Source: Episyrphus balteatus
Lineage: Eukaryota > Arthropoda > Insecta > Diptera > Syrphidae
Length of the DNA: 64,000 nucleotides
Direction of reading: 5' to 3'
NCBI RefSeq assembly: GCF_945859705.1
Contig: NC_079137.1
Coordinates: forward strand, 51,864,552-51,928,551
Shown: positions 12,037 to 23,826 of the stretch, in pieces
How positions within the stretch are numbered: position 1 is the first letter of the stretch
Layout: each line of letters begins with the position of its first letter
The notes under the pieces: generated by a model
What the model saw: the letters and a program-made list of their open reading frames with translations, nothing else
The model's database searches: none
What the model was told of the DNA's origin: nothing
Translations under genes and position numbers: made by a program

Positions 12037-12608
12037 TGCACGACTGGGGTCGCACGTACTTGCTCTTGCAGTTCAAAGCACTTTTATGTTAGTCTACTTG
12101 TAGATTTTAAAAGCTGGATTTAAATTTAAAAAAAATTGATATTGGGGAAGAGCCGACATTTAGGGCAAAATTTTGTTAAATGAAAAAAAAAATTTTTGTT
12201 ATTTGACTTTTTTGAGAAAAAATAAAAATGCAGTTTTATTGCCACTGCTTTAAATATTACGTATACAAAGTTTAATCAAAATCGTTAGAGCCGTTTTCGA
12301 GAAATTCGTAATATCGTATTTTTTTGTATGGGAGGTATACGTTCTAAACGAGATATAAAAAAAAACAAAAAAAAAACCAACTTTCAGAATTACATATTAA
12401 AATCATCTGTACCAAATTTGAAGAAAATCCATCCACGCGTTAAGGCTGTGGAAATGTGTACAGATGGACGCACAGACGCACAGACGCACGGACTGAATTG
12501 CGGGACCCACTTTTTCGGAATTCTCCATCATCGTAATGTTTGTTTTGATTAAAACCTCAATTTTGTTTCGACACGAAACCAATACTTGCCCTATAGAGCA
12601 AGTAAAAA
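12037..12608 (+). mobile_element. Mini-me-like repeat, short complete copy
   Basis: It starts TGCACGACTGGGGTCGCACG and ends AGAGCAAGTAAAAA. It keeps the landmark order of the longer copies: GACCCACTTTTTCGG, then TCCATCATCGTAATGT, then CTTGCCCTATAG. The microsatellite here is a diverged CAGACGCA repeat (12465-12495) in place of GACA. Near the ends ACTTGCTCT (start) and AGAGCAAGT (end) are perfect complements, a 9-bp subterminal inverted repeat. At 572 bp it is about half the length of the copies at 26701 and 38300, so it is internally deleted or a separate subfamily. Confidence 0.75.
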
Positions 12609-14297
12609 TGGTTATAAAAGTGATAAGTAATTTTATGAAAAATAATTGTTTTAAATAAATCAATTTTATTCTTCTTTTTACTTAACGTTAAAGCTTAAAT
12701 GTATACATATTTATTCTTCAAAAGAAATATTAAACTTTTTAATGGTGTAATTTTTGTTAAGCTTTTCCTTTAAAAATTGATATACCTTACGAGAAAAGAG
12801 AAAAAAAGGTATTTTTTTAGCTTTTTCTTGTAAATTATCATTGGATTAAACAAATTAATCCGTTTTTCTACGAACTTTAGGGATATAAATATGTGTAAAG
12901 TCTTTATCTTCAGCTTAAGCACTAAAGTATATGAGATGGTAGTATTATCTTACAAATTTTTTGCAAAAACGTTGACAAACAAATGCATAATTTTTTTGAT
13001 TGCACACAATCAGTTTTATTATAAAGTTTTCACGTAAATTTATAGTCCGTAAACCGACAGACGACCACTTTTTTTTCCAATTTTGAACTTTTTGAGCAAA
13101 AATTAGGTGAAATTTTAGAACAAAATTGAGAGTATTCTATGCAGAATAATAGCTGATTTTAAAGTAGGTACCTACTTTCAATTTAAAGAGCAAAACACTG
13201 TTTTTGCATCCTTAAAAATTTATTTTCTGTTTTTGTCTTTTGATTTTCACTTCATCTAGTTTAGAAACCATATACATGTTTTAATAAGAAGTGAAGCAAA
13301 ACACAGCGCAGTATAAAAAAAAAACTATACTCTCTGACGGACCTCATTCTACCCCGTTGACATGCTTTGATTGACAAACACCCCAGAAGAGCAAATCAAA
13401 TTAATAATTTATGAGCAAAAAAAAAGATATTTATACTCTCTTTTTGCTTAGAAAACATACATCAGCGCACACACAACAAAATCATGATGGAAAACAACGT
13501 CCATGTCCACGTCAGCGTCCGTCCGTCGTCGTCCCGTCCACGTCCACACACATGGCAAAGTCATAAATTTAAAATGACGGATGACGCTTTTGGGTTGGAT
13601 ATTTGCTACTTTGTTTTTTAAATGATAGAGCGTTTATTATTTTTCTTGAGCTTCTTGATGAAAACATCACAAAAAACAACAACATATTAAAAAAAAAAAA
13701 AAATTAAAAACACACATAGTGTGTGTTGTTTTTTTAAGATAACCGTTGCGTTTTATAATAATTCATGTGCTCTCGTCTTATAGGAACTTCACATGTTTAT
13801 TTTTCCTTAGAAAAAGGACCTCTTTTCTAGATTTTCAGTTTAGTTTTTGTTGATATTAAAAAAATTAATAATTTTGTATTTAGGAATGAGGTATAAATAA
13901 CCTGAGATGAGAGGTGTTTTTTTTTTTTATTTTAAGGTTTTGATGTTTTTAAACCTCTTAAGAAATAAAAACATAAGTAATCGCATATAGACTATAATAC
14001 ATACAAAATACAACCTACTATTCAATTTTTGGTTTCTACAATAAACACAGCAACTCTTGTAGCATTGTAAAGACCATTTAACCTTTGTAAAATTTTCAAT
14101 TGGTTTTAGTTTCTAAGTAAGAGGTAGATAATTTTGTATCTATTTTAACTCAAACGGTCACTGGGGTGTATGTGGAATATTTTTTTAAGTAAAAACTAGT
14201 TTTCAGCTAAACAAACCAGTTGAATGGAAGGTTTTGAATGAACCTTTCTTTTACTGACTGTAAACATTTTACTGACTGTAAATATGTTGATTCAAGG
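12609..14297. other. Gene-free AT-rich DNA
   Basis: No transposon ends were found. A short GC-richer, pyrimidine-rich patch (13500-13560) carries CGTCCGTCCGTCGTCGTCCC, a microsatellite-like CGTC run. It is followed by long A and T runs. Confidence 0.4.
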
Positions 14298-14306
14298 ACC
14301 TTCAAC

Positions 14307-14816
14307 TGAAATGGTAACGGAGTTACGTATACCAGAGTTATGCGTGACAAAGTTACGGGCGTCAAAGTTACGCAAAACCGAAGTTACGAAAAACCGAAGT
14401 TATGAAAGACCGAAGTTATGAAATACTGAAGTTACGAAAAACCGAAGTTATGAAAAATCAGAGTTTTTAATTTTCAAAAAAATTTGGCTAGGGCTTTTTT
14501 GAAAAAAGTAGTCTTGTTTTTTTTTAATTTATCGAAAACGAAAGACTTTTTTGGATCCAGTTTTCAGTTTATGTTCCTCCCGTATATCGTTTCTCTAAAT
14601 GGTAACCAACCCAAAAACATCGTTTCATAGCTTTGTTGTTCATAACTCTGGTTTTTCGTAACATCGGTTTTCCGTAACTTCGGTCTTTCATAACTTCGGT
14701 CTTTCATAACTTTGGTCTTTCATAACTTAGGTTTTTCGTAACTTCGGTCTTGAGTAACTTTGACGCGCGTAACTCTGTAGCGCATAACACTGGTATTCAT
14801 AACTTCGTCGGTTTCA
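14307..14816. mobile_element. Foldback element with GTTACG tandem arms and 9-bp target duplication
   Basis: The left arm (14315-14460) is a tandem array of about 17-bp units like GAAGTTACGAAAAACC. The right arm (14635-14812) is the reverse-complement array, GGTTTTTCGTAACTTC. The ends TGAAATGG and GGTTTCA are imperfect complements. An exact 9-bp direct repeat ACCTTCAAC flanks them (14298-14306 and 14817-14825), and matching continues to 12 bp if the boundary is moved. Tandemly repeated inverted arms plus 9-bp duplications match the Foldback/MULE-type architecture first known from Drosophila FB elements. The spacer (14460-14635) has no ORF. Confidence 0.85.
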
Positions 14817-14825
14817 ACCTTCAAC

Positions 14826-15645
14826 TGATAGATGTAATAGGTTGTTAGTAAAAAGTTTTGAGGATAATGAATTAGGGCTAATATAATTCTCTATCGTAAA
14901 ATATATGTCAGAATTTGATACCAAAAGTATTAATTAAAATTTATCTTTTAAACCTCACACAGACATAACCTTACATCTGGTATATTTAATTTTATTTCTG
15001 GTATATTTAACTATAAATTTGATTAAATATAACAGAAAAGTAAAGTTATTTCTGAAATTATTTTTTTTCTACGTTTACAAAATTTACAATTTCATAAGAA
15101 TCAGTGAAAAATGATAATTAATTAATGCTCGAAATATTCTAGATACAGTAAAAGAGTGGTAGAAAAGGCAAGTTTACAACCTCTAGAGCAGCAGACAAAA
15201 TAAGCCTACATTTTCTCGAAAGAACAAGAAAAAGCAGACAGACAAGTCCCAGCGCAGAAAAACAGTCGCATGGGTTTAGAAGAACAGCAGAGCAGAACAA
15301 CAGTCCCCAGAAAAGCAAGGTAAAACTAGTGTAAAATGATCTGAAAAGAAGGGCGCACTAAACTCGCAAAAGACAATCAGGGAAATCATGATCACGGTAT
15401 ATTAGGAAAGGAAGGCAAATGATCAAAAAGATCCTGAATGTCGCGAAATAAGCCCGTTAAAAAAAAAAAAAACAGTTGGTATGCCGTTTTTAAGACATTA
15501 TTTTTCAACACATAAAATTTTGTTTAAATACAGCAAAACGGTTTAAAAAAAATGATTACAAAAAAAAAATTTGAAATACATACCTACATTTTTTTCTAAA
15601 ATCCAAAAATGTGTTTTTTTGAAAATTAAAAAAAAAAAAACAAAA
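14826..15645. other. Gene-free DNA with a purine-rich patch
   Basis: The block 15160-15460 stands out. It is more balanced in GC and strongly A/G-rich on the plus strand, with CAGCAGACAAAATAAG, AGAACAGCAGAGCAGAACAA and similar phrases. No frame is open for more than a few dozen codons, and no repeat partner was seen in the window. It could be an old retroelement fragment or unique DNA. Confidence 0.35.
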
Positions 15646-16400
15646 TGCACGACTGGGTCGCACGTACTTGCTCTTAGAGTTCAAGTTGCTTAAATTTTTA
15701 AAACTTTTTATATAAAAATTTAGGAAATATAGGTAAATAAAAAAAATTAAAAAAAATTAAATTCGTTTTTCAAAATAAATAAACAACATCTGAAATCAAA
15801 TTGCCTCACAAACCAAGTATGAAGTTTTGATTGATATATTAACATGCAATTTTAGAAAAAAAAAATTACAAAATCGTTAGACCCGTTTTTTAAAAAACTA
15901 ATTTTTTATATATAATTTTTTGGAAAAAAAGCTTTAAAATAAAATTGGTATGCTATTTTGTAGAAATCACTAATCAACATCTAAAAACGAAATTTCAAAA
16001 AAAAATTCAATGTCACGTTTTCGAAAATTTTCCAAATTTTTTTAAAAACCCAAAAATTATTTTTTTTTTCAAATTTTATTTTTAGTTTATATTAAAATTA
16101 TAAAAATGCTTCTTCGCATTAAATTTTGTTGTAATCGATTAAGCTGTTTCGGAGAATATCGGACTTAAAAAAAAAAAAACGGTTCTATGGCAGGTTACGT
16201 TATTAATGATTTTCAAAAAAAAATTTTTTCATCAGAAGATAGACCTTGTCTTTAAACTTACATTTGAATTTTTTAACAGAATCGTTGAAGCCGTTTTTGA
16301 GCAATTTCAACTTTACTAAAATCGGTATATGACAAGTACCGTTATTTTTGGTCCAAAAAAATTAATTCCAAAAACCCCTCTGGAGTAAAATGTTTGGGAT
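15646..16400 (+). mobile_element. Mini-me-like repeat, truncated copy
   Basis: It starts TGCACGACTGGGTCGCACG and continues through the shared internal blocks ACCGTTATTTTTGGTCC and CCCCTCTGGAG. It stops before the GTCY microsatellite and the second end. The internal order matches the reverse complement of the copy at 1031-4288. Confidence 0.7.
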
Positions 16401-17877
16401 ACAAGTACTTTGATGAAACACGACTTTGGATGTGAAAGGAGGAGATAGTAGTACGAAGCTGTCGAGAGCAGTAAAATGCTACAATACCACTTTCAAAAAA
16501 AATTATGAAACATTTTCCAGCCCCCTAAAAATTTTTTTCTGGGTACGCCGCTGGTCAGAAACTGTATTAATAACTGTGTTTTTTTTTTTGCATTGCTATC
16601 CGTATCCGCAGTTGGCGTTTACATGGATTACAAAAACAGCACGCAGCTGCCGATAAGAATAGAAGCTTAACCAAGCTGCGGATAAAATTTTAACAAAGCG
16701 TTTAAGTTTACGGTTTCCTTTCTCTGATGCCTGCATATAAATTTTTATTCAGTTTTAATATTTGTAAAAAAAATAAAAAAAACACGCCTATTAACTTTTA
16801 TATGTAGGTACGATAAGCGTATTTGTAAAAAGCCATCATTCGAAAAAAAAATCCTGAAAAATTCTCAGGAACTCTCAAGAATTCAATTTAAAAACAATCG
16901 TAATTTTAAACTTAATGATGTACATTTGAATTTCTGCGCAAAAATGAGGATTATCTCAAATTATACAAGATTTTTTTTTTTACTTTTCTGACTTACTAAA
17001 AAAGGAATTCTGCGAAATATTTAACAAAATTAGATACAAAATCCTAAAAATTCCACCGATAACATGCTTTTAAAAGTATTGAATTTTTCGAATCAACAAA
17101 AAATTAAAATTCTAAGAAAAAACCAAAGAAGAACAAGAGATATCTAATTCTTTTAATTTGTAAATTTTTCTTCGAAAATTTTTAACACAAAAATATTTCG
17201 AAGCATGTTAAAAATAATTTGTCTTACAAATGCCCTACGGCCTACATTTTTTCCTAACAAATATAATCAAGAGCGAAAAATTCTTTCGTCTATACATTTG
17301 CGAGAGGAGAGCCTTGAGGATCTTTTTTGTTGCCTCCTCAATTCGTATTCAAAATCTCATATCATTGTCAAAAAAAAAACCTATATAAAAAATACAGAAA
17401 ACGTTTTAAATCTTATTAATCTGCTCCCAGCCGAGAGAAGTGGCTCAAGGACCTCCTTCATTCACTCTATATCATCCACCCAAAGCACCCTACTACTAAT
17501 ACTAACAACATACCTCTAAGCTAAGCATTCCAAGATAATACCAATGTGATTTAATTTCACCCAATAAAACTCACTTTCCCGTCCGAGATGAAGTTGCTTT
17601 TAATATTTAAAGAGTTCTTCTTATGTGTGCACTCTCTTTGGAATAGCGGATTAATTTGATATTACACGATTTTCCCATTACCAGGACATCCATGAGAGAG
17701 AAATAACAAAAAACGAAAATAAAAGAAAAAAAAAAGTGAGAGAAAAAAAAACACAAGCAAATCTGAATTTGGAATTTCACCTGGCATGGAAAAAAGGTAT
17801 ACCTTTATACCTACCTCTAGTGCAAATGAGATGAGAGCTACCTTCACTTTTCACTTCACTTCGCCAAACGTCGGCTT

Positions 17878-17945
17878 CGTCGTCGCCATCGTCACCATCA
17901 CCACCATCATCAGCATCACCGGCATCATCACCGTCATCATCTTGC
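17878..17945 (+). repeat. CAT/CAC imperfect trinucleotide repeat
   Basis: Runs of CGTC, CATCACC and CATCAT units, for example CACCATCACCACCATCATC. They are imperfect and purine-poor on the plus strand. Confidence 0.8.
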
Positions 17946-18169
17946 CACATTTAAATTACGAAAAGGATTCTTTTTCGAATGTTTTTTTCCGCGGCGAAAA
18001 AAAAAATACCTGGTGCCCAGTGTGGAAAGCTGTGTAGAGTTGTGCCTTCAGGCGTAAGCGGCATGGAATGAAATAATTTGTCGCACAAAACAAAAAAAAA
18101 AAAAAAATAATAAAAAAAAGAACGAAAAATACTTTTTATAGGTTGGTTACGGGCGGGAAAAACAAAATC

Positions 18170-18236
18170 CTCTTCGTCGTTGCTGGTGCCGTTGCCGTTG
18201 TCGTCGTCACCGTCATCATCATCATCATCACTCATT
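18170..18236 (+). repeat. CGTCGT and ATC trinucleotide repeats
   Basis: A TCGTCG / GCCGTTGCC stretch runs into six CAT/ATC units and then CATTCATTC. The complementary frame reads as an Asp-rich peptide at the start of a 94-residue ORF, a microsatellite artefact. Confidence 0.8.
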
Positions 18237-18605
18237 CATTCATAAAAGAACCTTCGTCGCATTTGGCATCAAGACGACAAAAATAGGAATTCCAGTGCTT
18301 TGATGTTTACTGAAGCTTAATTTAGTTAAATGCAAAAATATTTTGGTCCTCTTTTACTTTGCCACATTTTATTCTCTGAGTCGCTTTTCAAAAAGGTTCT
18401 ACCTACACATTTTTTTCTAGTTTGTGTCTAAGGGGACATGTATTTGGTTTGAAGTTTTTTTTTTTTGCATTTTTCAACTGGTAACCGAATAGCAAATTTG
18501 ACTATTTCACCTTACGTTAGCTTTAATAAGATAAACCAAAAGGATAAAATTAAAGGCTTTGGTCAAATTTGTAAGAAAATCGACGAATCCATGACATGAA
18601 ATTTT

Positions 18606-19123
18606 TAAATTAATTTATTTGGACCAAAAATAACGGTACTTGTCATATACCGATTTAAGTAAAGTTGAAATTGCTCAAAAACGGCTCCAACGATTTTGTT
18701 TAAAAAATTCAATTAGGTCTATCTCCTAATGAAAAAATTTATTATTTAAAATCATTATTAACGGTACTTGCCATAGAACCGTTTTTTTTTTAATCCGATT
18801 TGCCTCGAAACTGCGTATTAGATTACAACAAAACTTTTTGTGAAAAAGCATTTATATAATTTTATTATAATCCAAAAATAAAATTTTGAAAAAAAATATT
18901 TTTTGGATTTTTAAAAAAATTTTGAAATTTTTTTTTTTTTGAAAAATCAAATTTTCGAAAATGGGACATTGAATTATTTTGAAATTTTGTTCTTAGATGT
19001 TGATAAGTGATTTCTACAAAATGGCATACCAATTTTATTTTAAAACTTTTTTTCCAGAAAATTATTTATAAAAAATTAGTTTTTTAAAAAACGACTCTAA
19101 CGATTTTGAAATTTTTTTTTTTT
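18606..19123 (-). mobile_element. Mini-me-like repeat, internal fragment
   Basis: It is collinear with 1800-1990 plus 3880-4080 of the copy at 1031-4288, without the palindrome. It therefore shows the empty site for the insertion at 1996: AACTGCGTATTAGATTACAA. Both ends are missing, and its right side abuts the foldback at 19124. Confidence 0.7.
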
Positions 19124-19751
19124 GTTTTCGAGGTATTTTTTGATGCTGAAATTATGTTTCTTTTAAGATAAGAAACAAGAATCTTAAGTGTCTATAAAAA
19201 TTTCGTGGTTAACAGGGTGTTTTTTTGAATGAAAACAAAAATGATGGATCACACTTATGAAATTTGGTGAAAACGTTGAATTTGGGATAGAAAGCAAGAA
19301 TAAAGAGGTTTCATAAAAAAAAATTTGTGAAAGGGTGTTTTTTTCGAAGAGACAGTAAAATCTGCAATTGGTCCCAAAAAGCCAATGATTTATTTTATTT
19401 ATGGTTTTGATGACAAATTAAACATTTATAGATAAGTTCTTACACGTTTTACGCGAATCATTAGCTTTTTGGGACCAATTGCAGATTTTACTGTCTCTTC
19501 GAAAAAAAACACCCTTTCACCAAAAATAATTTTAAGAACTTTATGAATCCTTTGTCCCTGCTTTATATAAAACCTTCATCCCGAATTTCATCAGTATAGC
19601 ATGTTTTTCACATGGATTTTGGTTATATTTTACCTGTTGAAGTCAAAAAACAAGCAACCTTGTTTTTAATCAGCTATAACTTTTCTTAGCGCAATCGTAT
19701 TGACTTTATTTTTATGTCATTAGATTCAGCATCAAAAAATACCTCGAAAAC
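19124..19751. mobile_element. Foldback element with TTTTCGAGGTATTTTTTGAT ends
   Basis: The outer inverted repeat is about 26 bp: GTTTTCGAGGTATTTTTTGA at 19124 and its complement ending at 19751. A stronger inner inverted pair, about 60 bp per arm, lies at 19328-19390 and 19456-19520, with TCGAAGAGACAGTAAAATCT and TTTTGGGACCAATTGCAG. Repeated GGGTGTTTTTTTSGAA phrases recur along the arms. No coding region was seen. The target duplication could not be fixed with confidence. Confidence 0.7.
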
Positions 19752-20397
19752 ATGTGTCATATGTTTTCAGTATATGTATATGTATTTTACCTTCACCTCC
19801 TTCCTCTTGTCCGCGAAAAAACACCCTTCCACTCAACTTTTTTTTATAGACTTTTTTTTGTCCTTGGTTCTTATCCCAAAAGAAAACTTTTTGCTAAGTT
19901 TCATGAGTGTAACAATTTTTTTTTTTTAGATGCCCATTTTAGATAGTATTTTTAAAATTTGTTACTTTCAAATAAAATATAATAAAACTGTATCCATAGT
20001 TTCAAGAAAAGAAAAAAATATACTCGTATTTTCGAAAATGGACTCATTAAAAAAAAAAATTTTTGTGCTGGATTCATTTAAGCCCTTTATCTTTTAAAAG
20101 TTAAAATATTAAATTTTTTGCTGAAATCCGTTAAGTTGTTTTAGAAAATGTCGGGAATTTAAATTAATGTACAATAAGAGTAAAAAAATCTCTTAAGTAA
20201 AAAAAAATTCTGAATTCACTGTTCTCGTGTTATATTTTGGTATTAAATCTATCCAATATCAATGAGTATTTAAAAAAATTGACAAAAATTGAATAAGCGT
20301 CGGATTTTGAAAATTTTCTAAACTTTTTTTTTAAATTTTTTGCAGAATTTTGGATAACAGAAATATGAAAAGCTGAGTTATGAAAAAACATATGTAC
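19752..20397. other. AT-rich DNA, possibly old repeat debris
   Basis: A stretch near 19815 (GCGAAAAAACACCCTTCCAC) resembles the right arm of the preceding foldback, so the duplication may extend further. The rest is AT-rich without recognised features. Two overlapping short frames at 19714-19946 are composition noise. Confidence 0.35.
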
Positions 20398-20876
20398 TAG
20401 GGTGCTTCTTAAAAATCAATTTTCGAAATTTTAATGGGACACCCTTTCATTTTGTTCTTTCTGCCTTAAATATAGATTGGGTAAGATTTGGTGAAGTTTA
20501 ATCACGTTCTAGGGGTCGCTACCACAATTCAAAGTTTTGAAAAATACACCAAATTTTGTTTTTTTTTTCTCAGAAAATTTTAAAATTTTTAACCAGAATT
20601 AAGTACTTTATATTAAATCTCTAACTGTTTTGAAAGAAATTTTGATAAAAATACAGCGGAATAAAAATGAAGTTTAATTTTGAATATTTTTGAATTTGAC
20701 ATTTTTTTTGTGTTATTCTGTAGAATAGCTAACTGAGTGATCTTTTTTACTTAAATCTTCAGTGAATGGTAGCGACCCCTAAATTTTAATATTAAAACCG
20801 GAAAAAAATACAATATACTATGTCCCATTAAAAAATCGAAAAAAAGATTTTTTCGACCATATAAGAAGCACCCTAA
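20398..20876. mobile_element. MITE with TAGGGTGCTTCTTA ends
   Basis: The left end TAGGGTGCTTCTTA and right end TAAGAAGCACCCTA are perfect complements. Deeper complementary blocks follow: AATGGGACA with TGTCCCATT, and AGGGGTCGCTACCA with its counterpart GGTAGCGACCCCT at about 20768. The TA at each end may be the target duplication of a Tc1/mariner-like MITE. No ORF. Confidence 0.8.
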
Positions 20877-22372
20877 TATGTACTATTTTGAAATGCAAAA
20901 TTTTTTACAAATCATTTTGACCTCAATCTTTAAAAAAGGATACATTAGTGGTTTTTTTTTTCAAAAGAAATCACAGAAGAGATTTTTGGATATTAATTTT
21001 TCAAAATAAATGTACCTAAGTCATTTTAAGAGATGTCGGAATAACATTTTTGTGGAAAGTTCTTAGAAAAACACTATATTATCAAGCAAAAATATTTAAT
21101 TCTCCTCTTTTGCCCTTAAACAAAAAATTACTGGTTATTTCTTTTTGTTTGATTAAATGCACATTTGTTAATCTTAAATTCAAGATGATGGATTTAGCTT
21201 TCTCTAGAAAAAAAGATGCAGTTTTTCATACATTATAAAGTCAATATGAAAATAACCTATAAAAAAAATTGGAATGGGACAAAATTAAACACTGCAAAGA
21301 CAACTTGTACTTAGAACTGTATTGGAAAAATTAAATCGATCCCGACGAAATTGACAAAATTTTGAAGCGAATATTTGGGAAATAACAATTCTATAAAGAT
21401 TATTTAAGACTCCAATTTTTGTACATAGATATCGTCGGCAAAACGCCAAAACTGCGAATCTGCATTTTTTGGACATTTTCACTTTAATGCGTCATTTTAC
21501 TTGTTATCGGTCCCTCTATTCACTGCGCCGATCACAATCATTCATCTGTTGTCTAGAAGCCTAAACTATCTAAACTATGGACTTATTTTTGGATTTTTCA
21601 AAAATATGTAGTTTTTTTTAAACATTGTTTTTGAAGTTCTGACGATTATTTTTTGTTTAAATTTTATTTTAAAGGTCTCTATTAAATTATTTCTTAAATA
21701 TGGCTTATCAAATTAATTTTTTTTGAATAAATGTCAAAATGATAACCTATAATAAATAAGAAACTATTTTTTTTTTAACGGCCACTACGATTTTAATTTT
21801 TTTTTTTAAACGGCATTTAAATAAATATTTTTACTGTTATTTTTTACTTAATTTTTTTTTTTAACATATCTGAAAAAGTTCAATCAAAATGAATGTTTTA
21901 TAATTTATAGAAAGGCAAAAACATAAGAAAACTATACTTGATTTTGTCTTCAATTTTTAAAATAGACACCAACGTTCACTAAGCAAGATCCTACAACACA
22001 ATTGGTTCCATTTACATATTTTGTATTATATTATATTATATTTTTTGAAATATTCCTCTGGAACCAGATTTCAAGTATTTAAATAATTTTAATAAATGTG
22101 CAGCACAGAGATTTTGCTTTTTTTTCATAGATTCACCTTTTTTATGGATCTTCTTTTTTTTTTCATAAGCCCGTATTCTACAAGGATAATTTTCGTTGTT
22201 CGTTGAAAACAAAAAAATGAAAATGTAAAATAATAATAACGATTTCTCATAGTTCTGACAGGCTTTTTGAAGACCATTTGACTTTTAATTTAATGATAAG
22301 AAAAAAAAAAGGTAATACAAAAAAATTTAAAAATTCAAAGAGTTGAATTTTTCTAGGTAAATGGCACTTATA
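20877..22372. other. Gene-free AT-rich DNA
   Basis: Homopolymer-rich sequence with no recognised exon or repeat end. The frames at 21050-21238 and 21285-21482 show no motif. Confidence 0.4.
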
Positions 22373-22380
22373 CATATAAG

Positions 22381-22873
22381 CAGAGATGGCAAAAATGCGA
22401 TTTTTTTTGATTTTCTACATTTGTTACGTCTACTACATAAATGAGGTAGTAAACGTAGTTTAATGTAGTTAACGTAGTCAAATGTAACAGACGTAGCGCT
22501 AGACGTCAAAATGTAGTTTGAAATGCCAATTTTACCACCAAATTGTCAAAGTGTTATTCAAATCGAAAAACATAGCTGTGATAGTGTGAATTTGAATAGA
22601 ATATTTGAAACCAGATTGACTTGGGATGGTTTCTGTGAAAAGGTTTTACTTTACTAAACCTAATTCTCAAGAAAACACAGCAGTTGCCGTCCACTATTTT
22701 TCGCTGGTTAATATTTTTTTTTTTTAATATTTTTGAAATTTAACGTTTTTTTTTGTTATTACACGTAGCAAATGTAGGTAGTAAATGAAACAAATCAAGC
22801 GAGTAGTTTATTCGATTAACTACGCGTAGTTAACCGAGTAGATTACCTGACGTAATCTACTCTGCCATCTCTG
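22381..22873. mobile_element. 493-bp hAT-type MITE with 8-bp target duplication
   Basis: Ends CAGAGATGGCA and TGCCATCTCTG are flanked by an exact 8-bp duplication CATATAAG at 22373-22380 and 22874-22881. The CAGAGATGGC end is a common hAT terminus. Subterminal regions on both sides contain many short TACGTAGT / AACGTAGT motifs (for example 22430-22500 and 22760-22860), which may serve as transposase-binding sites. No transposase ORF. Confidence 0.9.
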
Positions 22874-22989
22874 CATATAAGTGGTATATATGAAATAATG
22901 GAATAAACGAAAAGTACTTTTTATCTATAAAAGTTAATTGACCACAGCTGAGATGATATATGCAGTTTTGCACTGATTTAAATAGTTTT

Positions 22990-23660
22990 CTTATGACCCG
23001 TATGCATTGCGATTTAGATACGAATATCTTCTAAACGATTAAAGCAATCAATTTGATGTCAAAGAATTTTTTGTAGAACATTTAAGGCCCTACAAGAACA
23101 CATCTTGCTAATTTGAAAATAATGAATTTTCAGTGAATTGGAAAATTTTTAAAAGTAAAAAATGTTTTTTTTTTAATTTTTTTTTAACTTTGACCTCGAA
23201 TATCTTTAGAATGGTTAGATTAATGAAAAAAGTTAACAAGACCTTTTTTGTAAAGCAATCAATTTTTTACAAGAATATGTCTTGCGCGTTTGATTATTAT
23301 AATTTTTCAATTTTTTACAAAATTAAGAACAAAAAAACGAATTTTTAAAGATTTTCTGGATTTTTGGACCTCAAATATCTATTAAACTATTAGATAAACG
23401 AAAAAAGTGTACGAGGTTTTTTTGTACAACGTTCAATTTCCTACAAGAATATGTAAAGAAATCTTCCAAAAAGTCAATTAATAAAAAATAATTTTTTTTA
23501 GTAGAAGCTTGTTGTAAAAATGGAAAATTGCGAAGCGGAGGACCTTCCCATTAACATAAAGAGCTCATATTTGGTGTGTATATTCTAGAGGTGTCAAGAA
23601 ATCAATTTTTTGGAGTACAAAATCAAAAAAGAGAATTTCGATTTTTTTGACCCACCCTAA
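22990..23660. repeat. Dispersed repeat R1, copy 2
   Basis: Direct-orientation match to 1-545, extending about 110 bp further left (ATACGAATATCTTCTAAACG). It closes with GCGAAGCGGAGGACCTTCC and GACCCACCCTAAT. A 25-bp difference near 23555 (AAGAGCTCATATTTGGTG) separates the copies. No conserved frame. Confidence 0.75.
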
Positions 23661-23826
23661 TATTCACACATTATATTCTCACTTTAAGAGCAAGGAAGTA
23701 AACCCTTCGAAAAGGACATTCTGCTAATACAAAAACATGCAATTTTGTTATTATATTTAATTGTCAAGTGTTAAAGTATGTGTTCACTTGACTATTTCCA
23801 TTTTTTACAGCTTAATACCCTGATGT

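Larger units (their letters stand above)
16401..18605. other. Gene-free DNA with trinucleotide microsatellites
   Basis: No repeat ends were seen. A 104-residue frame at 17205-17519 is the longest open one, but it lacks recognisable motifs or splice context and was not called. Two CAT/CAC-type microsatellites lie at 17878-17945 and 18170-18236; frames through them give Asp- or Ile/Thr-rich peptides by composition alone. Confidence 0.4.

Noticed and set aside
17205..17519. 104-aa ORF with mixed composition
   Set aside because: No splice sites, homologous motif or repeated copy support it, and a frame of this length is not rare in 64 kb searched in six frames.
17951..18235. Asp-rich 94-aa ORF resembling an acidic protein
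   Set aside because: The acidic run is an ATC/GTC microsatellite, followed by a homopolymer-derived Phe run.
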